Source: Chondrilla cf. caribensis (lineage: Eukaryota; Porifera; Demospongiae; Chondrillida; Chondrillidae). Taken from it: a stretch of 64,000 nucleotides of DNA. The translations under genes and the position numbers were made by a program. The notes beneath the pieces are model-generated. The model searched no databases. It was not told where the DNA came from and saw only the letters and a list, made by a program, of their open reading frames with translations. The stretch spans positions 2,803,416-2,867,415 of the forward strand of contig OZ026552.1 of the NCBI GenBank assembly GCA_964020155.1, in the 5' to 3' direction. Within the stretch, counting starts at the first letter, position 1. Every line of letters starts with the position of its first letter. Positions 49,655 to 57,421 of the stretch are shown in pieces.

Positions 49655-51222
49655 ATGTGTGTGAGGGTGTATGCGTGTGACAGTGTTTGTGTTTATGAGT
49701 TGCATACATGAGTGTGTATGTACAGACACACACTCAAGTACACATGCACATAAATATTATATTCATACACCCAGGTAGATATAGGTGATTTACCCCTTTT
49801 ATTGATATCTTTGTTCGTCTCAAAATACCATGCATTTCTTACAGTCAGATTAGTATGTTCATTGACCACTATGGACTGTAAAATGTTGTATGACATTGTA
49901 CATATTCAAGTACTATCCTGTACCTGTATACAGTATGTATGTGGTGTGGTGTAAGGTGTGCCATCCACGTCTTGTACTTATGTCGTACTTATGTCATGTC
50001 AAGTTTGTATTTCCTGTACACATGTCATGTACACCCAATTTTGTACACATGTAGTGACAAACCGCCAAACAGAGGCACATAAAGGAAGTTACATATCAAA
50101 CCACAGCTGTATTGTGAACACAGACACTGTCACATGTGCACACAATTCAATCCTCTTACACACACAATTACATGGATCAGACTTGTGTAAATATGAAGCG
50201 ACCATGTGCAAACATATGTATCATACATACCTTAGTCCTATACTTACTGGAGACAAACTGATTGTGAATCAAAGTGTTTGTGTGAGGCATATTTCATTGG
50301 TTTACTTTATCATGTCAAAGGCATTACAGAAAATGGTTGTCATAAAATTTAGCTTGAATCTACTCATATCTCCCCCTCCATATTTGATTGGTTTACTTTA
50401 TTATGCCAAGTGTCAATCTACTCATACGTAACTCTCCCTCCACCTTGGAACTCACATCACACCGAAGATCACTGTTAAAGAGAAGGTCAAAGGTCACAAT
50501 GGAAGTAGAGTAATAATAATAATATCATTTAGTCATGTGGCATTTGTTGTTGTAATTAGCCTTTATCCCTCTTAATGTAAACGTATGTGACACTCTATAG
50601 TGCTAAATATTCATGGAACTCAGTTAGCACAGATAAGCCTCGTCTAAGTTCTACAGAAGTAATCTACACACAGCCCGGATATGTAATTATAACAACTAAA
50701 ATTTTGATTTTGACCTTTGTATTCAGTGTTATCCACTTAGTGTCGAATGTTATCTGCTGTGTGCTGAATTGTGTGGACCACATTCTTCCTGGTTGAAGGC
50801 TAGCTCGTCTGAGAATTGTGTTCCTCAAACATTTGCACTATGTGTATATATCCTACAGTAGTCTTGTAAAGCTGCATATTACTATAAAGTAGGGATTGGA
50901 AGTGATAATTGCTATTGATGTATTCTCAGCTTCTCAGGAGCTTGTCGATAAGAGAAGTATCATCAATTCTGTCAGTGATTTCATGCCATTGATGGATAAG
51001 ATGATACCTCACCTCCTCTTGCTTGGGACAGCATTGGACATGTCATCCTACACCACAGCCATAGTGCAGGGCACTGGAGACCCCTACTCCAAATGCATAA
51101 TGATCCTACAACGTTGGCTGGACATCACTCCAGCACCAACGTGGGAACAATTCTGTGAGCGCCTGAACAGTGAAACGTTCAACAACTTGAGACACTGTAT
51201 TATTCAGAACCAACTTTTGTAA
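23230..51222 (+). CDS. Gene B2: micro-exon array plus four Death-fold domains (gene span)
   Basis: Model: start exon; micro-exons 24575, 25854, 28675, 29111, 30660, 32842, 33820, 35066, 36052, 38041, 38956, 40761, 43906, 44780 and 45447; Death exons 46028-46309, 46903-47208, 48794-49126; linkers 49352-49444 and 49510-49602; terminal Death-like exon 50930-51222. All phase 1; in this order no junction codon is a stop. Unlike B1 there is no caspase; the protein would be an adaptor. Which micro-exons are used together is unknown. Confidence 0.55.
23289..24574. other. B2 intron
   Basis: Contains sequence repeated at 28.3, 36.9, 43.2 and 57.5 kb (GTGGCTCAGGG, CTCCTGACTGAGGACCTT) and matches the 2.2-3.0 kb region of B1. 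No exon seen. Confidence 0.5.
24142..24198. repeat. Palindrome, paralogue of 2671-2727
   Basis: AATAACTTCAAGACCATACG faces GTATGGTCTTGAAGTTACTA around a TACGTA centre. Confidence 0.75.
24575..24607 (+). CDS. B2 micro-exon m1 (33 nt)
   Basis: Acceptor CTTATCTGCAG, first donor GTACGT; phase 1-1; encodes [16 protein letters not shown] 4 nt further is an alternative, frame-shifting donor. Confidence 0.5.
25854..25874 (+). CDS. B2 micro-exon m2 (21 nt)
   Basis: Acceptor TCTTATTTACAG, donor GTAAGT. Phase 1-1; encodes [x]EEVRRE. Flanking intron (TGTGTCTCCTATCTTATTT before, TTCCCACAACTCACACTG after) is shared by most units. Confidence 0.55.
26567..27632 (-). mobile_element. Internally deleted hAT element
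   Basis: Ends resemble hAT termini: the right end reads TAGGGATGGGCGATAT on the minus strand; the left end is degenerate. TATATAAGA flanks both sides, consistent with an 8-bp target duplication. Coding remnants are on the minus strand (BED finger near 27.1-27.4 kb, C-terminal dimerisation remnant near 26.75-26.99 kb). Sits within an intron of B2. Confidence 0.75.
27111..27430 (-). pseudogene. hAT transposase BED zinc finger, frameshifted
   Basis: One frame gives [15 protein letters not shown], the next gives [19 protein letters not shown] followed by [11 protein letters not shown]. Together they form a BED-type finger (C-x2-C...H-x4-H) interrupted by a frameshift near 27356. The catalytic core is absent. 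Confidence 0.75.
27690..28480. repeat. Segment duplicated at about 42.66-43.30 and partly 36.47-37.05 kb
   Basis: Shares CTTACTACAAGTTGTACCAG, GTTTTCATGATCAATGGG and CTGACTGAGGACCTTGCTG with the other copies. No coding exon is supported; minus frames here are shared non-coding sequence. Confidence 0.6.
28675..28704 (+). CDS. B2 micro-exon m3 (30 nt)
   Basis: Acceptor TCTTATTTGCAG, donor GTAAGT; phase 1-1; encodes CNYRAMSIP. Occupies the same unit position as m10 but has unrelated sequence. Confidence 0.5.
29111..29131 (+). CDS. B2 micro-exon m4 (21 nt)
   Basis: Acceptor CTTATTTGCAG, donor GTATGT; phase 1-1; encodes EEERRK after a junction codon. Its downstream intron is disrupted by insertions from about 29163. 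Confidence 0.5.
29463..30479. mobile_element. Tc1/mariner-like non-autonomous element
   Basis: Both ends carry CAAAAGTTACGGGACGATT in inverted orientation within CAGT(G/A)...GGC(G/A)G termini; the right end is followed by TA. About 1.0 kb, no intact transposase. The stretch 29163-29462 just before it is also foreign to the micro-exon unit but unidentified. Confidence 0.65.
30660..30680 (+). CDS. B2 micro-exon m5 (21 nt)
   Basis: Acceptor TCTTCTTTGCAG, donor GTAAGT; phase 1-1; encodes EEELRR. Confidence 0.55.
30846..31172 (-). pseudogene. Ty3/gypsy integrase core remnant
   Basis: Contains [11 protein letters not shown] (second catalytic Asp) and [19 protein letters not shown] (catalytic Glu). 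Its start is separated by a frame break from the piece upstream. Confidence 0.85.
31232..31720 (-). pseudogene. Ty3/gypsy integrase zinc-binding and core start
   Basis: Has the H-x3-4-H...C-x2-C finger ([12 protein letters not shown] ... RCPTCMR) and the core beginning [20 protein letters not shown] with the first catalytic Asp. Confidence 0.85.
31780..32226 (-). pseudogene. Ty3/gypsy RT palm/thumb with deleted RNase H
   Basis: [11 protein letters not shown] is the RT active site with a Met before [18 protein letters not shown] follows. The frame then jumps to the RNase H end ([16 protein letters not shown]), so the central RNase H is deleted. Confidence 0.85.
32403..32634 (-). pseudogene. 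Ty3/gypsy RT N-terminal fragment
   Basis: Carries [20 protein letters not shown], the RT fingers motif; separated by frame breaks from the catalytic part. Confidence 0.8.
32842..32862 (+). CDS. B2 micro-exon m6 (21 nt)
   Basis: Acceptor CTTATTTGCAG, donor GTAAGT; phase 1-1; encodes EEWERI. Confidence 0.55.
   Translation: MRNGRE
33820..33837 (+). CDS. B2 micro-exon m7 (18 nt)
   Basis: Acceptor ATTTATCTGCAG, donor GTGAGC; phase 1-1; encodes EEERR. Belongs to the second unit subtype with m14 and m15 (CTCTCAATTTATCTGCAG). Confidence 0.5.
34041..34862. mobile_element. Inverted-repeat element in a B2 intron
   Basis: Begins TTAGAAATAAG and ends CTTATTTCTAAG; inner ends also mirror (GTCGGACATTTGG against TGCTCGGACATTTGTCC-like, degenerate). 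Paralogous units at 45.04 and 45.71 kb lack it. No coding region recognised. Confidence 0.6.
35066..35086 (+). CDS. B2 micro-exon m8 (21 nt)
   Basis: Acceptor TCTTTTTGCAG, donor GTAAGT; phase 1-1; encodes REEERK. Confidence 0.55.
36052..36072 (+). CDS. B2 micro-exon m9 (21 nt)
   Basis: Acceptor CTTAGTTGCAG, donor GTAAGT; phase 1-1; encodes DLERIK. Confidence 0.55.
37304..37670. mobile_element. Small mariner-like inverted-repeat element
   Basis: TA-flanked ends: CGGTACGGTTCAAAAAAAAC on the left mirrors the right end GTTTGTTTTTTTTTAAACCG followed by TACTGTA. The interior is many short GTTAACGG-type repeats. Related by its ends to 47425-48006. Confidence 0.65.
38041..38079 (+). CDS. B2 short exon m10 (39 nt)
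   Basis: Acceptor CTTATTTGCAG, donor GTAAGT; phase 1-1; encodes [12 protein letters not shown], hydrophobic, unlike the charged modules. Confidence 0.5.
38130..38275. repeat. Long hairpin (foldback)
   Basis: Arms of about 60 nt: GAAGCTGTAG, ACAGACACC and TGCCTAATTGA on the left mirror TCAATTAGGCA, GGTGTCTGT and CTACAGCTTC on the right around a short centre. Confidence 0.8.
38956..38976 (+). CDS. B2 micro-exon m11 (21 nt)
   Basis: Acceptor TCTTCTTTGCAG, donor GTAAGT; phase 1-1; encodes EENRRK. Confidence 0.55.
39379..40213 (-). mobile_element. Non-autonomous hAT element with intact 8-bp target duplication
   Basis: Ends CAGTGTTGTGGCAATTACAG and TTACCACAACACTG are inverted; ATGTTAAC flanks exactly on both sides (39371-39378, 40214-40221), and paralogous units have one copy (for example GATGTTAACACG at 25.33 kb). 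A minus-strand remnant near 39.60-39.66 kb encodes a hAT C-terminal motif ([10 protein letters not shown] then [10 protein letters not shown]). Confidence 0.9.
40761..40781 (+). CDS. B2 micro-exon m12 (21 nt)
   Basis: Same exon sequence as m2 (encodes EEVRRE), acceptor CTTATTTGCAG, donor GTAAGT; phase 1-1. A recent duplicate. Confidence 0.55.
41226..41990 (-). mobile_element. hAT remnant, paralogue of 26.57 kb
   Basis: Begins TAGGGGTGGGCGATAC after TATATAAGAT, as in the other copy, so both descend from one insertion copied with its flanks. The right end is lost. Confidence 0.7.
41371..41628 (-). pseudogene. hAT transposase C-terminal dimerisation region
   Basis: Contains [31 protein letters not shown], a EQVFSEGG motif and SSLTPDPVN, the hallmark order of the hAT family dimerisation domain. 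No catalytic core remains. Confidence 0.85.
41991..43905. other. B2 intron, non-coding
   Basis: Holds a duplicate of the 27.7-28.5 kb segment (42.66-43.30 kb) and unique AT-rich sequence. ORFs here have no features of real exons. Confidence 0.5.
43906..43956 (+). CDS. B2 short exon m13 (51 nt)
   Basis: Acceptor CTTATCTGCAG, first donor GTACGT (GTAAGT 4 nt on); phase 1-1; encodes [16 protein letters not shown]. Related in position to m1 and 3097-3135. Confidence 0.5.
44780..44803 (+). CDS. B2 micro-exon m14 (24 nt)
   Basis: Acceptor TTATCTGCAG, donor GTGAGT; phase 1-1; encodes EEEKRRK. Confidence 0.55.
44904..44971. repeat. (TG)n microsatellite
   Basis: About 100 nt after m14, with a CG-rich end. 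Confidence 0.95.
45447..45467 (+). CDS. B2 micro-exon m15 (21 nt)
   Basis: Acceptor TTATCTGCAG, donor GTGAGC; phase 1-1; encodes EEERRK. Its final t plus the DD1 start gives Phe. Confidence 0.55.
45568..45642. repeat. (TG)n microsatellite
   Basis: About 100 nt after m15. Confidence 0.95.
46028..46309 (+). CDS. B2 Death-domain exon (type DD1)
   Basis: 282 nt, phase 1-1, donor GTATGT. Three AGs lie close together (46027, 46035, 46039); the first gives [14 protein letters not shown], which aligns with LQLRPTVYLI of the B3 exon. The domain has [36 protein letters not shown] and a TW core. No DD1 exon was found in B1. Confidence 0.8.
46903..47208 (+). CDS. B2 Death-domain exon (type DD2)
   Basis: 306 nt, phase 1-1, acceptor CACACAG, donor [25 protein letters not shown], then [17 protein letters not shown]. 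Very close to the B1 and B3 exons; the last helix is more acidic. Confidence 0.85.
47425..48006 (-). mobile_element. Tc1/mariner-like element with transposase fragment
   Basis: TA-flanked inverted ends (CAGTACGGATCACAGAAAAG and, on the other strand, CAGTAAGGATCCCAGAAAAG). Confidence 0.75.
47570..47791 (-). pseudogene. Tc1/mariner transposase N-terminal HTH fragment
   Basis: [34 protein letters not shown] and [10 protein letters not shown] form the paired helix-turn-helix start of a Tc-type transposase. The DDE catalytic part is missing. Confidence 0.65.
48794..49126 (+). CDS. B2 Death-domain exon (type DD3)
   Basis: 333 nt, phase 1-1, acceptor TCGATGTAG, donor [45 protein letters not shown], then SIKVLKHFD. 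Diverged more from B1/B3 than those two from each other. Confidence 0.85.
49352..49444 (+). CDS. B2 Ser/Thr/Pro linker exon with a GC donor
   Basis: 93 nt, phase 1-1. [14 protein letters not shown] then two PTTSTPV-like repeats. The donor is CAAG|GCAAGT, the consensus of GC-AG introns; paralogues have GTACAT or GTACGT there. Confidence 0.7.
49510..49602 (+). CDS. B2 acidic linker exon
   Basis: 93 nt, phase 1-1, acceptor TCACTTCAG, donor [24 protein letters not shown] then [12 protein letters not shown]. Confidence 0.7.
49603..50929. other. B2 intron with (TG)n near the donor
   Basis: TG run at about 49617-49652, then sequence matching the B1/B3 introns up to about 49.95 kb. Afterwards unique AT-rich sequence; I do not see the basic linker exons of B1 here. 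Confidence 0.5.
50930..51222 (+). CDS. B2 terminal exon: divergent Death-like domain (DD4)
   Basis: Acceptor GATGTATTCTCAG, phase-1 entry, stop TAA 51220. Helical domain: [66 protein letters not shown]. The C-x-M-I-L-x-x-W-L...T-W pattern matches Death domains. It replaces the caspase-CARD end of B1. Confidence 0.7.
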
Positions 51223-51903
51223 GACATCTTTTGTATGATAATAGTTTACATGCACACCACCAGCTCTTGTATTTGTACCTCTGTTACTCTAACAATATAT
51301 GTCATCTATAGACTATGCATGAAGAGTTTGTGGATGTTTACTAAACATAATTTTCTTATTATGGCTTATAATTGTTGTTTATGATTCATGGTTTACCATG
51401 TGTATACACATACAGCATATGAATTACATACCATGCAAACACATGAATCATTATGTATTATGAATAGTAGATGTTATAAGGTTGTGTGTGCATGGATTCT
51501 ATAGTATCTGTACATGATGGAGTGGTTGTAATGAATCAAAAATAAATAATATATAATGATAAACGATGCTAAATAATGTGAGATAACAAGATATAAAATT
51601 TTCTTGGTGCGTATCCATGTTGTGCAGTTGAACATACAACTTCAATGAAATCAAGATCAAACTGCAGGTGCATGGGGCACCTGGTCTATCTAGCATTCTT
51701 CAAATATTGCCTTGTTCATAGAGCTGGGATTTCCTGGATGACGGCTATAGCTAGCGCTGATCTGGAGCCTTTTAAATTCGTTATACAGGTCTGTCAGTCT
51801 ACCTCTTATGCTGTGATGATGGACCTGGATTGAAGTGAGACAACTTTATTTTGTGTGTATGTGTGTTCATAAGCAGGTTGTTGCTCATGCTGTTTATACA
51901 TTC
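51223..51903. other. Intergenic region B2-R2
   Basis: AT-rich; no gene recognised. The frame 51645-51833 has no start context or paralogue. Confidence 0.5.
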
Positions 51904-52045
51904 CACAACATAAAAGGCAATGTAACTATGATTTAACGCCTCTTTATGGAAAAGGCCTAGGCGTTTAACCAGATCACTCGATAATCGCCGAGGCTCACAA
52001 CTTGACGGCAGCTCTCTTGGTATAGGGCCTGATCATGATACAGAA

Positions 52046-52115
52046 ATGAATACACTTATCGCAATTCACATAGTGTTTTGCTGTCTCGTTTTTGATTGCT
52101 TTCGTGGTATCGAAG
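52046..52115 (+). CDS. R2 signal-peptide exon, copy a
   Basis: ATG at 52046, MNTLIAIHIVFCCLVFDC then FRGIE, donor GTTAGA in phase 1. Short N-region and hydrophobic core typical of a signal peptide. Joins in frame to the Ig exon. Confidence 0.6.
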
Positions 52116-52844
52116 GTTAGAAGTTGTTGTGCACCTCATCACTTGGTGCCAAACTATAATTTCACATATTCCACAACATGCCATTAAAGGCAATGTAACT
52201 ATGATTTAACGCCTCTTTAAATTTATGGAAAAGGCGTTTAACCAGATCACGCGATAATCGTGGCAGCTCTCTTGGAATCCTGGTGTTTGAGTATCTATGA
52301 ATGTACGTATCGCAATTCACATAGTGTTTTGCTCTCTCGTTTTTGATTTCTTTCATGGTATCGAAGGTTAGAAGTTGTTGTGCACTTCAAACTATAATTT
52401 AACGATAATTATTATACTATAAATCCTGTTTTGAGAGCGGTGTATGATCGATTCAACTTGTGCCATACACTGTACAAAGAGTTATAACTAGAAATTTATA
52501 ATTAGGAAAACGACGCTGTACGTATTTTATACATTTTAGGCGTGTTATCTCCTTCGGGGATAATCTCTTTGAACTGCGGAGACCAACAGACGTTCACTTG
52601 TAATGTAACGGGTCCATCAGCTGTGTGGACCATCCTGGGGTTGAACGAGACGTTTGCTGTGTTTCAGAGCGGGTTATCGGTTGTCAGGAACAATCTCCTT
52701 GTGAGCACTACGGACACCAACCTCACTTCCACGTCCACCATCACTATTGTCGGGTTTGGCGAGGTCGACAATGGAGGTAATATTCAGTGTATAGATCTGA
52801 AAAGTGGGTCCACTCAGGGAATGACCAATATGTCAATAAGTGAG

Positions 52845-52923
<79 letters not shown>

Positions 52924-52938
52924 ATGTGTGCATGTGCG

Positions 52939-52971
<33 letters not shown>

Positions 52972-53004
52972 GCGCGTGTGTGTTCATGCGTGTGTATGTG
53001 TGTG

Positions 53005-53078
<74 letters not shown>

Positions 53079-55936
53079 TCTGGGCATTATTTCAGGTGTA
53101 TATATGTGTGTATGTATGTATATAACAGGTTATTTTATATGCTGTCCAATTATTATTTAACTGTTATACAGATTTGCAGCTGCGTTATGACATTATCAGA
53201 TAGAAACAGTAAACATTGCTTGTTTATGTCAATTCTCAAGTGATGAATGTAGTTATTGGCCTAAACTGGCTCAAAATGAGGAAGCCAATAACATGTTGAC
53301 ACATAATTTGACTGAATTCCAGCTGATATCTTATTATGGACATATCAACAATTGACCACTTTACAGTCAACACAGACTCATGTCTGCACAATGTCCTAAA
53401 ATGTTACAAATTATGCTCAATTGTTTGTTAAGTGGGCATGTAAGGGTCACTAAATAGTTGACTCCACCTGGGTAGGGTCCACAAATTTGGTGACCCTACC
53501 TGGAGTTGTGCTTGTTTACTGTAAATTTATGAAGCAGCTGATAGAAATGCATAACAAATCACACAAAATCCAGTACTGTTAAATAATAATTGGAAGGTAT
53601 ATAAAATAACATGTTATATGTATGTGTGTGTAAATCATCGTGTGTATGTATTTTTGTGTGCACATTATATGTGTACTTTTTGATGCATGGATATTGTTAC
53701 ATTTGTACCAGACACAACCACAAAATAATGTGGAATGAGTGAACATTACATTAAACTGTACATGTAATGTACCTCTCCAATGAGATGGATATGATAATGT
53801 AATATCTCTACTCTTCAGGTAAACCCCAGTGTGTCAGTAATGTCTCAGCTACTAGTGCAGGTTGTGGTGTGATCAATATCACCTGGGAGGTGCCCACTCC
53901 TCCACCAGTGACGAACATAGTGGTCCACTTTGGTACTGTCTTCTCACCGAACACCACCTACTACACCACTTGTAAGGGTAGTGGTTGTAGCATCGGTCTG
54001 ATGACCCCCAACACAACCTATCAGTTTGAAGTGTTTCCAGACAACTGGTGTGGAAGAGCAAATGGCTGTGTGGGCAATGTAGTCAACAGTACAACAGGTA
54101 CATGTGAATTGGATCATGTACATCTATTATGCATACTCTTGTGTGTATGGGTATAGGTGACTCTGTATGTATATTTCCATGACGTTGGAGGGAGTGCTAG
54201 TTTTGTTATATCTAGATTAGTATGTATAGAGATTAAGGCCTTTCCTCTCTTTCAACTATAACCATATGATTCTGTGTGTAGCTCCATTTTATGATAATTG
54301 TTCTTTGTGTAATGTGTACATGATAATTGTACATTGAAGTTATAAGAGACTTTCTGCTCTCCTGTACGTAAGGACACTTAATCCATATTCCTGTAGGTTT
54401 CACCCTAGGGACAAAAATTCTGTCCTCGTGTAGAAAAACTTGAGTCCATTTCCTTAAGACCATTGGTTCTAGTGGAGGAATTATCCTATGACACTGATCT
54501 ACCAGTTGTAGTCATTCTTGTCATTATGATTGTTTCAAGCACTGTTACTCTACCTCCACTCCTGACCTCTGTGTACTCCCATTGTTCTGTGTACATCTTT
54601 AGATCCAGCTCCACAGTGCCCCACGAGGGTCAAGGTGGTCTCCACTGCTTGTGGTGTGGTTGATGTGAGCTGGTTCCAACCCACCCCACCCCCTGTTACC
54701 ATGACAACAATTCACTACTTTCCGACCTCATCCCCACTCTGTGGTAACTCCACCAGTTGTACTGGCACTAATTGTACTGTCAGTGAACTGGAGCCAAAGA
54801 CAAAGTATGTGTTCACTGTCACTGCTGATCACAATTGTGTGGCCGAGTGGAACTGTAGTGGGAACAACATCACTCACACTACAGGTTGGTGAGTGTGCCC
54901 CAGGAAGGGGAGATTTATGGTGTACAGACACCAACACCAAACCATCAACAAACTGATATTCCTTAAGATAGCAGAAAATGGTGTCGATCCATTGAGCAGG
55001 ATTCCAGAGGAGACACCACCTTCTACACTGACCCCCTCCATCCTCTCAAGGCAGGGCCGTAGCCATCGAATGTGAAGTGGTCAGGTTTATGGTAATATGT
55101 AGATATGGCGAGGCATAATGCAGGGGGTCTGAAAATTTTGGATTTTAGGCCTTCAGAGGTAGTCCTTGATGCCAATTTATTTGATAATAATGTATTATAG
55201 TAGGAATAGGAATCCATATATTATATTATTATTATCTATATAAAATATATAGATTCCTATGCATAACCGCGACAGTGAATTTATATTGTAATTTATACAA
55301 CGCAAAAAAGATGGCCGATTTCAAAACGCCGGGATTAGGAATTGGGCTAGAATTCAAGCGCAACGACATCTATAAAGGCAATAACTTCAGCGTAGGTCCT
55401 CCTGATTCTAAAAGAGACACCTAAGTGATTTGAGTGGAATTCGATATTGTTTCTCCCTTAGTAACAAGGGAAAAGATTTTTAGAAATATTTTTTTGGTAC
55501 AGCCCTGAAAAGTGGTCCGGTTGAAACCGTACCAACCGGACTGGTGGCTACGGCCCTGCAAGGGTGGTCAGTTTGAGTGCTGTCACTATTAGAGTTCTAT
55601 ACTTGACGTACACTGTAGTTGTACTCTGTTATAAGCTGTACTGAGGACAGAGTCTCCCAATACAGTTGTGTAGTGTATGGTAAGGTGATCATGTGACAAG
55701 CACATGATGCAGCCAATGTACTCCTAGGAACCCCTGTTGTCCCAATCAACAAGGACTTTCTTCTCTTTCCTACAGATCCATGTTCTGTATCCTTGGTGAC
55801 CTCCAGCCCAGTGGGGTACCATGTACTTGTAGCAGTCAACATCTTCTTGTTAGTAGTCATGCATTGTCTAGCTGTGACTAAACTGGTTTATGTAGAGTGT
55901 AACTTTTGGCATACAGCAGAGTCTCACAAATGGTAA
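52046..55936 (+). CDS. Gene R2: secreted-entry Ig-FN3-FN3-TM surface protein (gene span)
   Basis: Exons: signal (52046-52115 or 52297-52366), Ig 52540-52839, FN3 53819-54097, FN3 54603-54884, TM 55776-55936. All internal junctions phase 1. The product is a type I membrane protein of roughly 360 residues with a short tail, or longer if the GTAACT donor at 55899 is used. Likely a recognition or adhesion receptor. Confidence 0.75.
52297..52366 (+). CDS. R2 signal-peptide exon, copy b
   Basis: ATG at 52297, MNVRIAIHIVFCSLVFDF then FHGIE; same length and phase-1 donor as copy a, five substitutions at protein level. Alternative first exons, each with its own upstream copy of the repeat. Confidence 0.6.
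52540..52839 (+). CDS. R2 Ig-like domain exon
   Basis: 300 nt, phase 1-1, acceptor ACATTTTAG, donor GTGAGT. VLSPSGIISLNCGDQQTFTC, AVWTILGLNETF, GGNIQCIDLKSG: Ig Cys-Trp-Cys pattern, several N-glycosylation sites. Confidence 0.85.
52847..53075. repeat. (TG)n microsatellites after the Ig donor
   Basis: Two long TG runs (about 52847-52922 and 52998-53075) separated by CG-rich variants. Confidence 0.95.
53076..53818. other. R2 intron
   Basis: The 3' part (53.62-53.82 kb) matches R1; 53.13-53.60 kb is absent from R1 and may be an insertion. A short inverted repeat GGTAGGGTCCACAAATTT with GGTGACCCTACC lies at about 53.47 kb. Confidence 0.45.
53819..54097 (+). CDS. R2 fibronectin type III exon 1
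   Basis: 279 nt, phase 1-1. Differs from the R1 exon at only a few codons (for example TNIVVHFGTVF for TDTVVHFGPLF). Confidence 0.88.
54603..54884 (+). CDS. R2 fibronectin type III exon 2
   Basis: 282 nt, phase 1-1, donor GTTGGT intact. PTRVKVVSTACGVVDVSWFQ and LEPKTKYVFTVTADH. Confidence 0.88.
55052..55558. mobile_element. Non-autonomous element, R2-specific insertion
   Basis: Inverted ends CAGGGCCGTAGCC and GGCTACGGCCCTG, flanked by CAAGG (55047-55051, 55559-55563). The R1 paralogue reads straight through CTCTCAAGGGTGGTC at about 19.66 kb. No coding capacity. Confidence 0.88.
55776..55936 (+). CDS. R2 transmembrane exon
   Basis: Acceptor TTTCCTACAG; TM helix YHVLVAVNIFLLVVMHCLAV-like, then TKLVYVECNFWHTAESHKW and stop. 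A conserved GAGT|GTAACT donor would end it after 123 nt, phase 1. Confidence 0.8.
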
Positions 55937-56509
55937 ACAAGGTGACGTAGTTACCTACGTGTACGACAGAACATCCCTTATAAGGATGTGAGGGATATAT
56001 AAAGCAGAATCCTTTGCTAGCATGTATCATACCATCTACATAATTATATTTGGGCGTAGACCTTTGGAGGATATAGCTATAATTGTATTCAATGAACCCT
56101 TTTGATCCAGAGTTGAGCATCAGCTCTACTGATGTACGTGTGTGACTTGAAAGCAATAAATTCTATCATAGTAATAGCATCCGTTACCATAGAAACAGTA
56201 CTATTATATATACAACAATTTTATAATGTATAAAGTGTTAGCAACGTTTATGCATTGCCATTGGCAAATGACATTGCTATTGTAGATTGTTATGATCCGA
56301 AGTATCCATTTCCTGTTTGTTTGTTTTTCTGAAGATTACTTAAAGCCACTTGCTGACCTTTGTCAGTGTGCGTGCGCGCCTGCATGTGTTTGTAACTAAA
56401 CAAGTTTATGTACTGTTGACCGAAAGTGTATTTGTGGTATGATATTACGTAAGATCGTTCTTTATGAAGTAGCGAGGGACTTCTGAAGGGGAATACCCCA
56501 CGGTAACGG

Positions 56510-56800
56510 TTACTGCAGCTCACGAATCCTTGTTCCAGTTGTCTTCGTCTTGTCGAAAGGTGATTTCGAACGTATCTATGTGTAAAAATTGTGTATGGAA
56601 TGGACCTATCTTTGCTTCATTGTCGTTGGCGACTATAATCAGTTAGTACACCAAGTATGTAAGAATCCGATCCGCTTATCATGGTATGAATAGCGGAGTA
56701 GATAACGTGGCATCTTATTTTATTAATGGTATAAGTGATATGTATTGCTATAAATATAATTGATTCTGTGTCGTACCTAATGGTCGTGTAAACTACGTGT
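56510..56800 (+). promoter_or_regulatory. Promoter/5' UTR-like block of gene B3 (copy 3 of 3)
   Basis: Matches 40-340 and 22.6-22.9 kb. Here the motif is AATAGCGGAGTAG, so the small upstream ORF is lost. It runs continuously on from the R2 3' flank, giving the empty site of the foldback element. Confidence 0.4.
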
Positions 56801-57377
56801 GAGCTCCATCATTTCATCCATTGCTGGTCATCAAGGGTGCTAGATTCATTGATATTGATCTATTGTTTGTACCTGCTATCCCCAATGTACCATGGGCTTG
56901 TAATGGGGTCTGGCTCCACTAGACTATTCCAGACCCTCATGCACCTTGTCTCCAGTCCAGTGTACTGGTTATTTTTTGTTTGATAAACAGTTTGGCTTTT
57001 AGGAGCATTTAAAAAACGAAGTTCTATCATTGTTGTTCTACCCTGAGGGTTGTCATCAGTAGGATGGTATGATAAATGCTCCCAAAATCCAAAAGGTTTA
57101 TGAAACAAAAAATAAGTTGAATACAGCAAGAATCCCTTAATGTGGCACTGGTTACTCTCATCTAACAAATGATGACATGGACATTATACACAAGTAACAA
57201 CCTGTTTCAGCATCCACAGTAAATAGTTGTTTATACCTGGTCCTGGTTGGTAGTTTGTCGTGTTATTCTGATCTTCTGTAGCTACTTCAATAGCAGAGCA
57301 TATCTGAGGGTGTTACCAGTGCAGGGAGACACTCACTGCTGTATTCAGCAAAGCTGTTTGCCTTTTGAATTCTGCAG
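56801..57377. other. 5' non-coding region of B3
   Basis: Similar to 1.5-2.1 kb; no coding exon seen. Confidence 0.5.
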
Positions 57378-57421
57378 TTAAATGGCTACCAGCATTACGG
57401 TACCTCTGCATGTACCCGCAA
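57378..57421 (+). CDS. B3 start exon (MATSITVPLHVPA)
   Basis: Acceptor GAATTCTGCAG, ATG 57382, 13 codons plus one base, donor GTGAGT. Third member of the start-exon family. Confidence 0.6.

Larger units (their letters stand above)
51904..52366 (+). repeat. Tandem duplication of R2 promoter plus signal exon
   Basis: Two copies of about 210-250 bp sharing GGCAATGTAACTATGATTTA, ACGCCTCTTTA, GGCGTTTAACCAGATCAC and the signal exon. Starts about 51904 and 52157. Confidence 0.8.

Noticed and set aside
51645..51833. 62-codon ORF between B2 and R2
   Set aside because: No paralogue, splice support or domain; compatible with chance.
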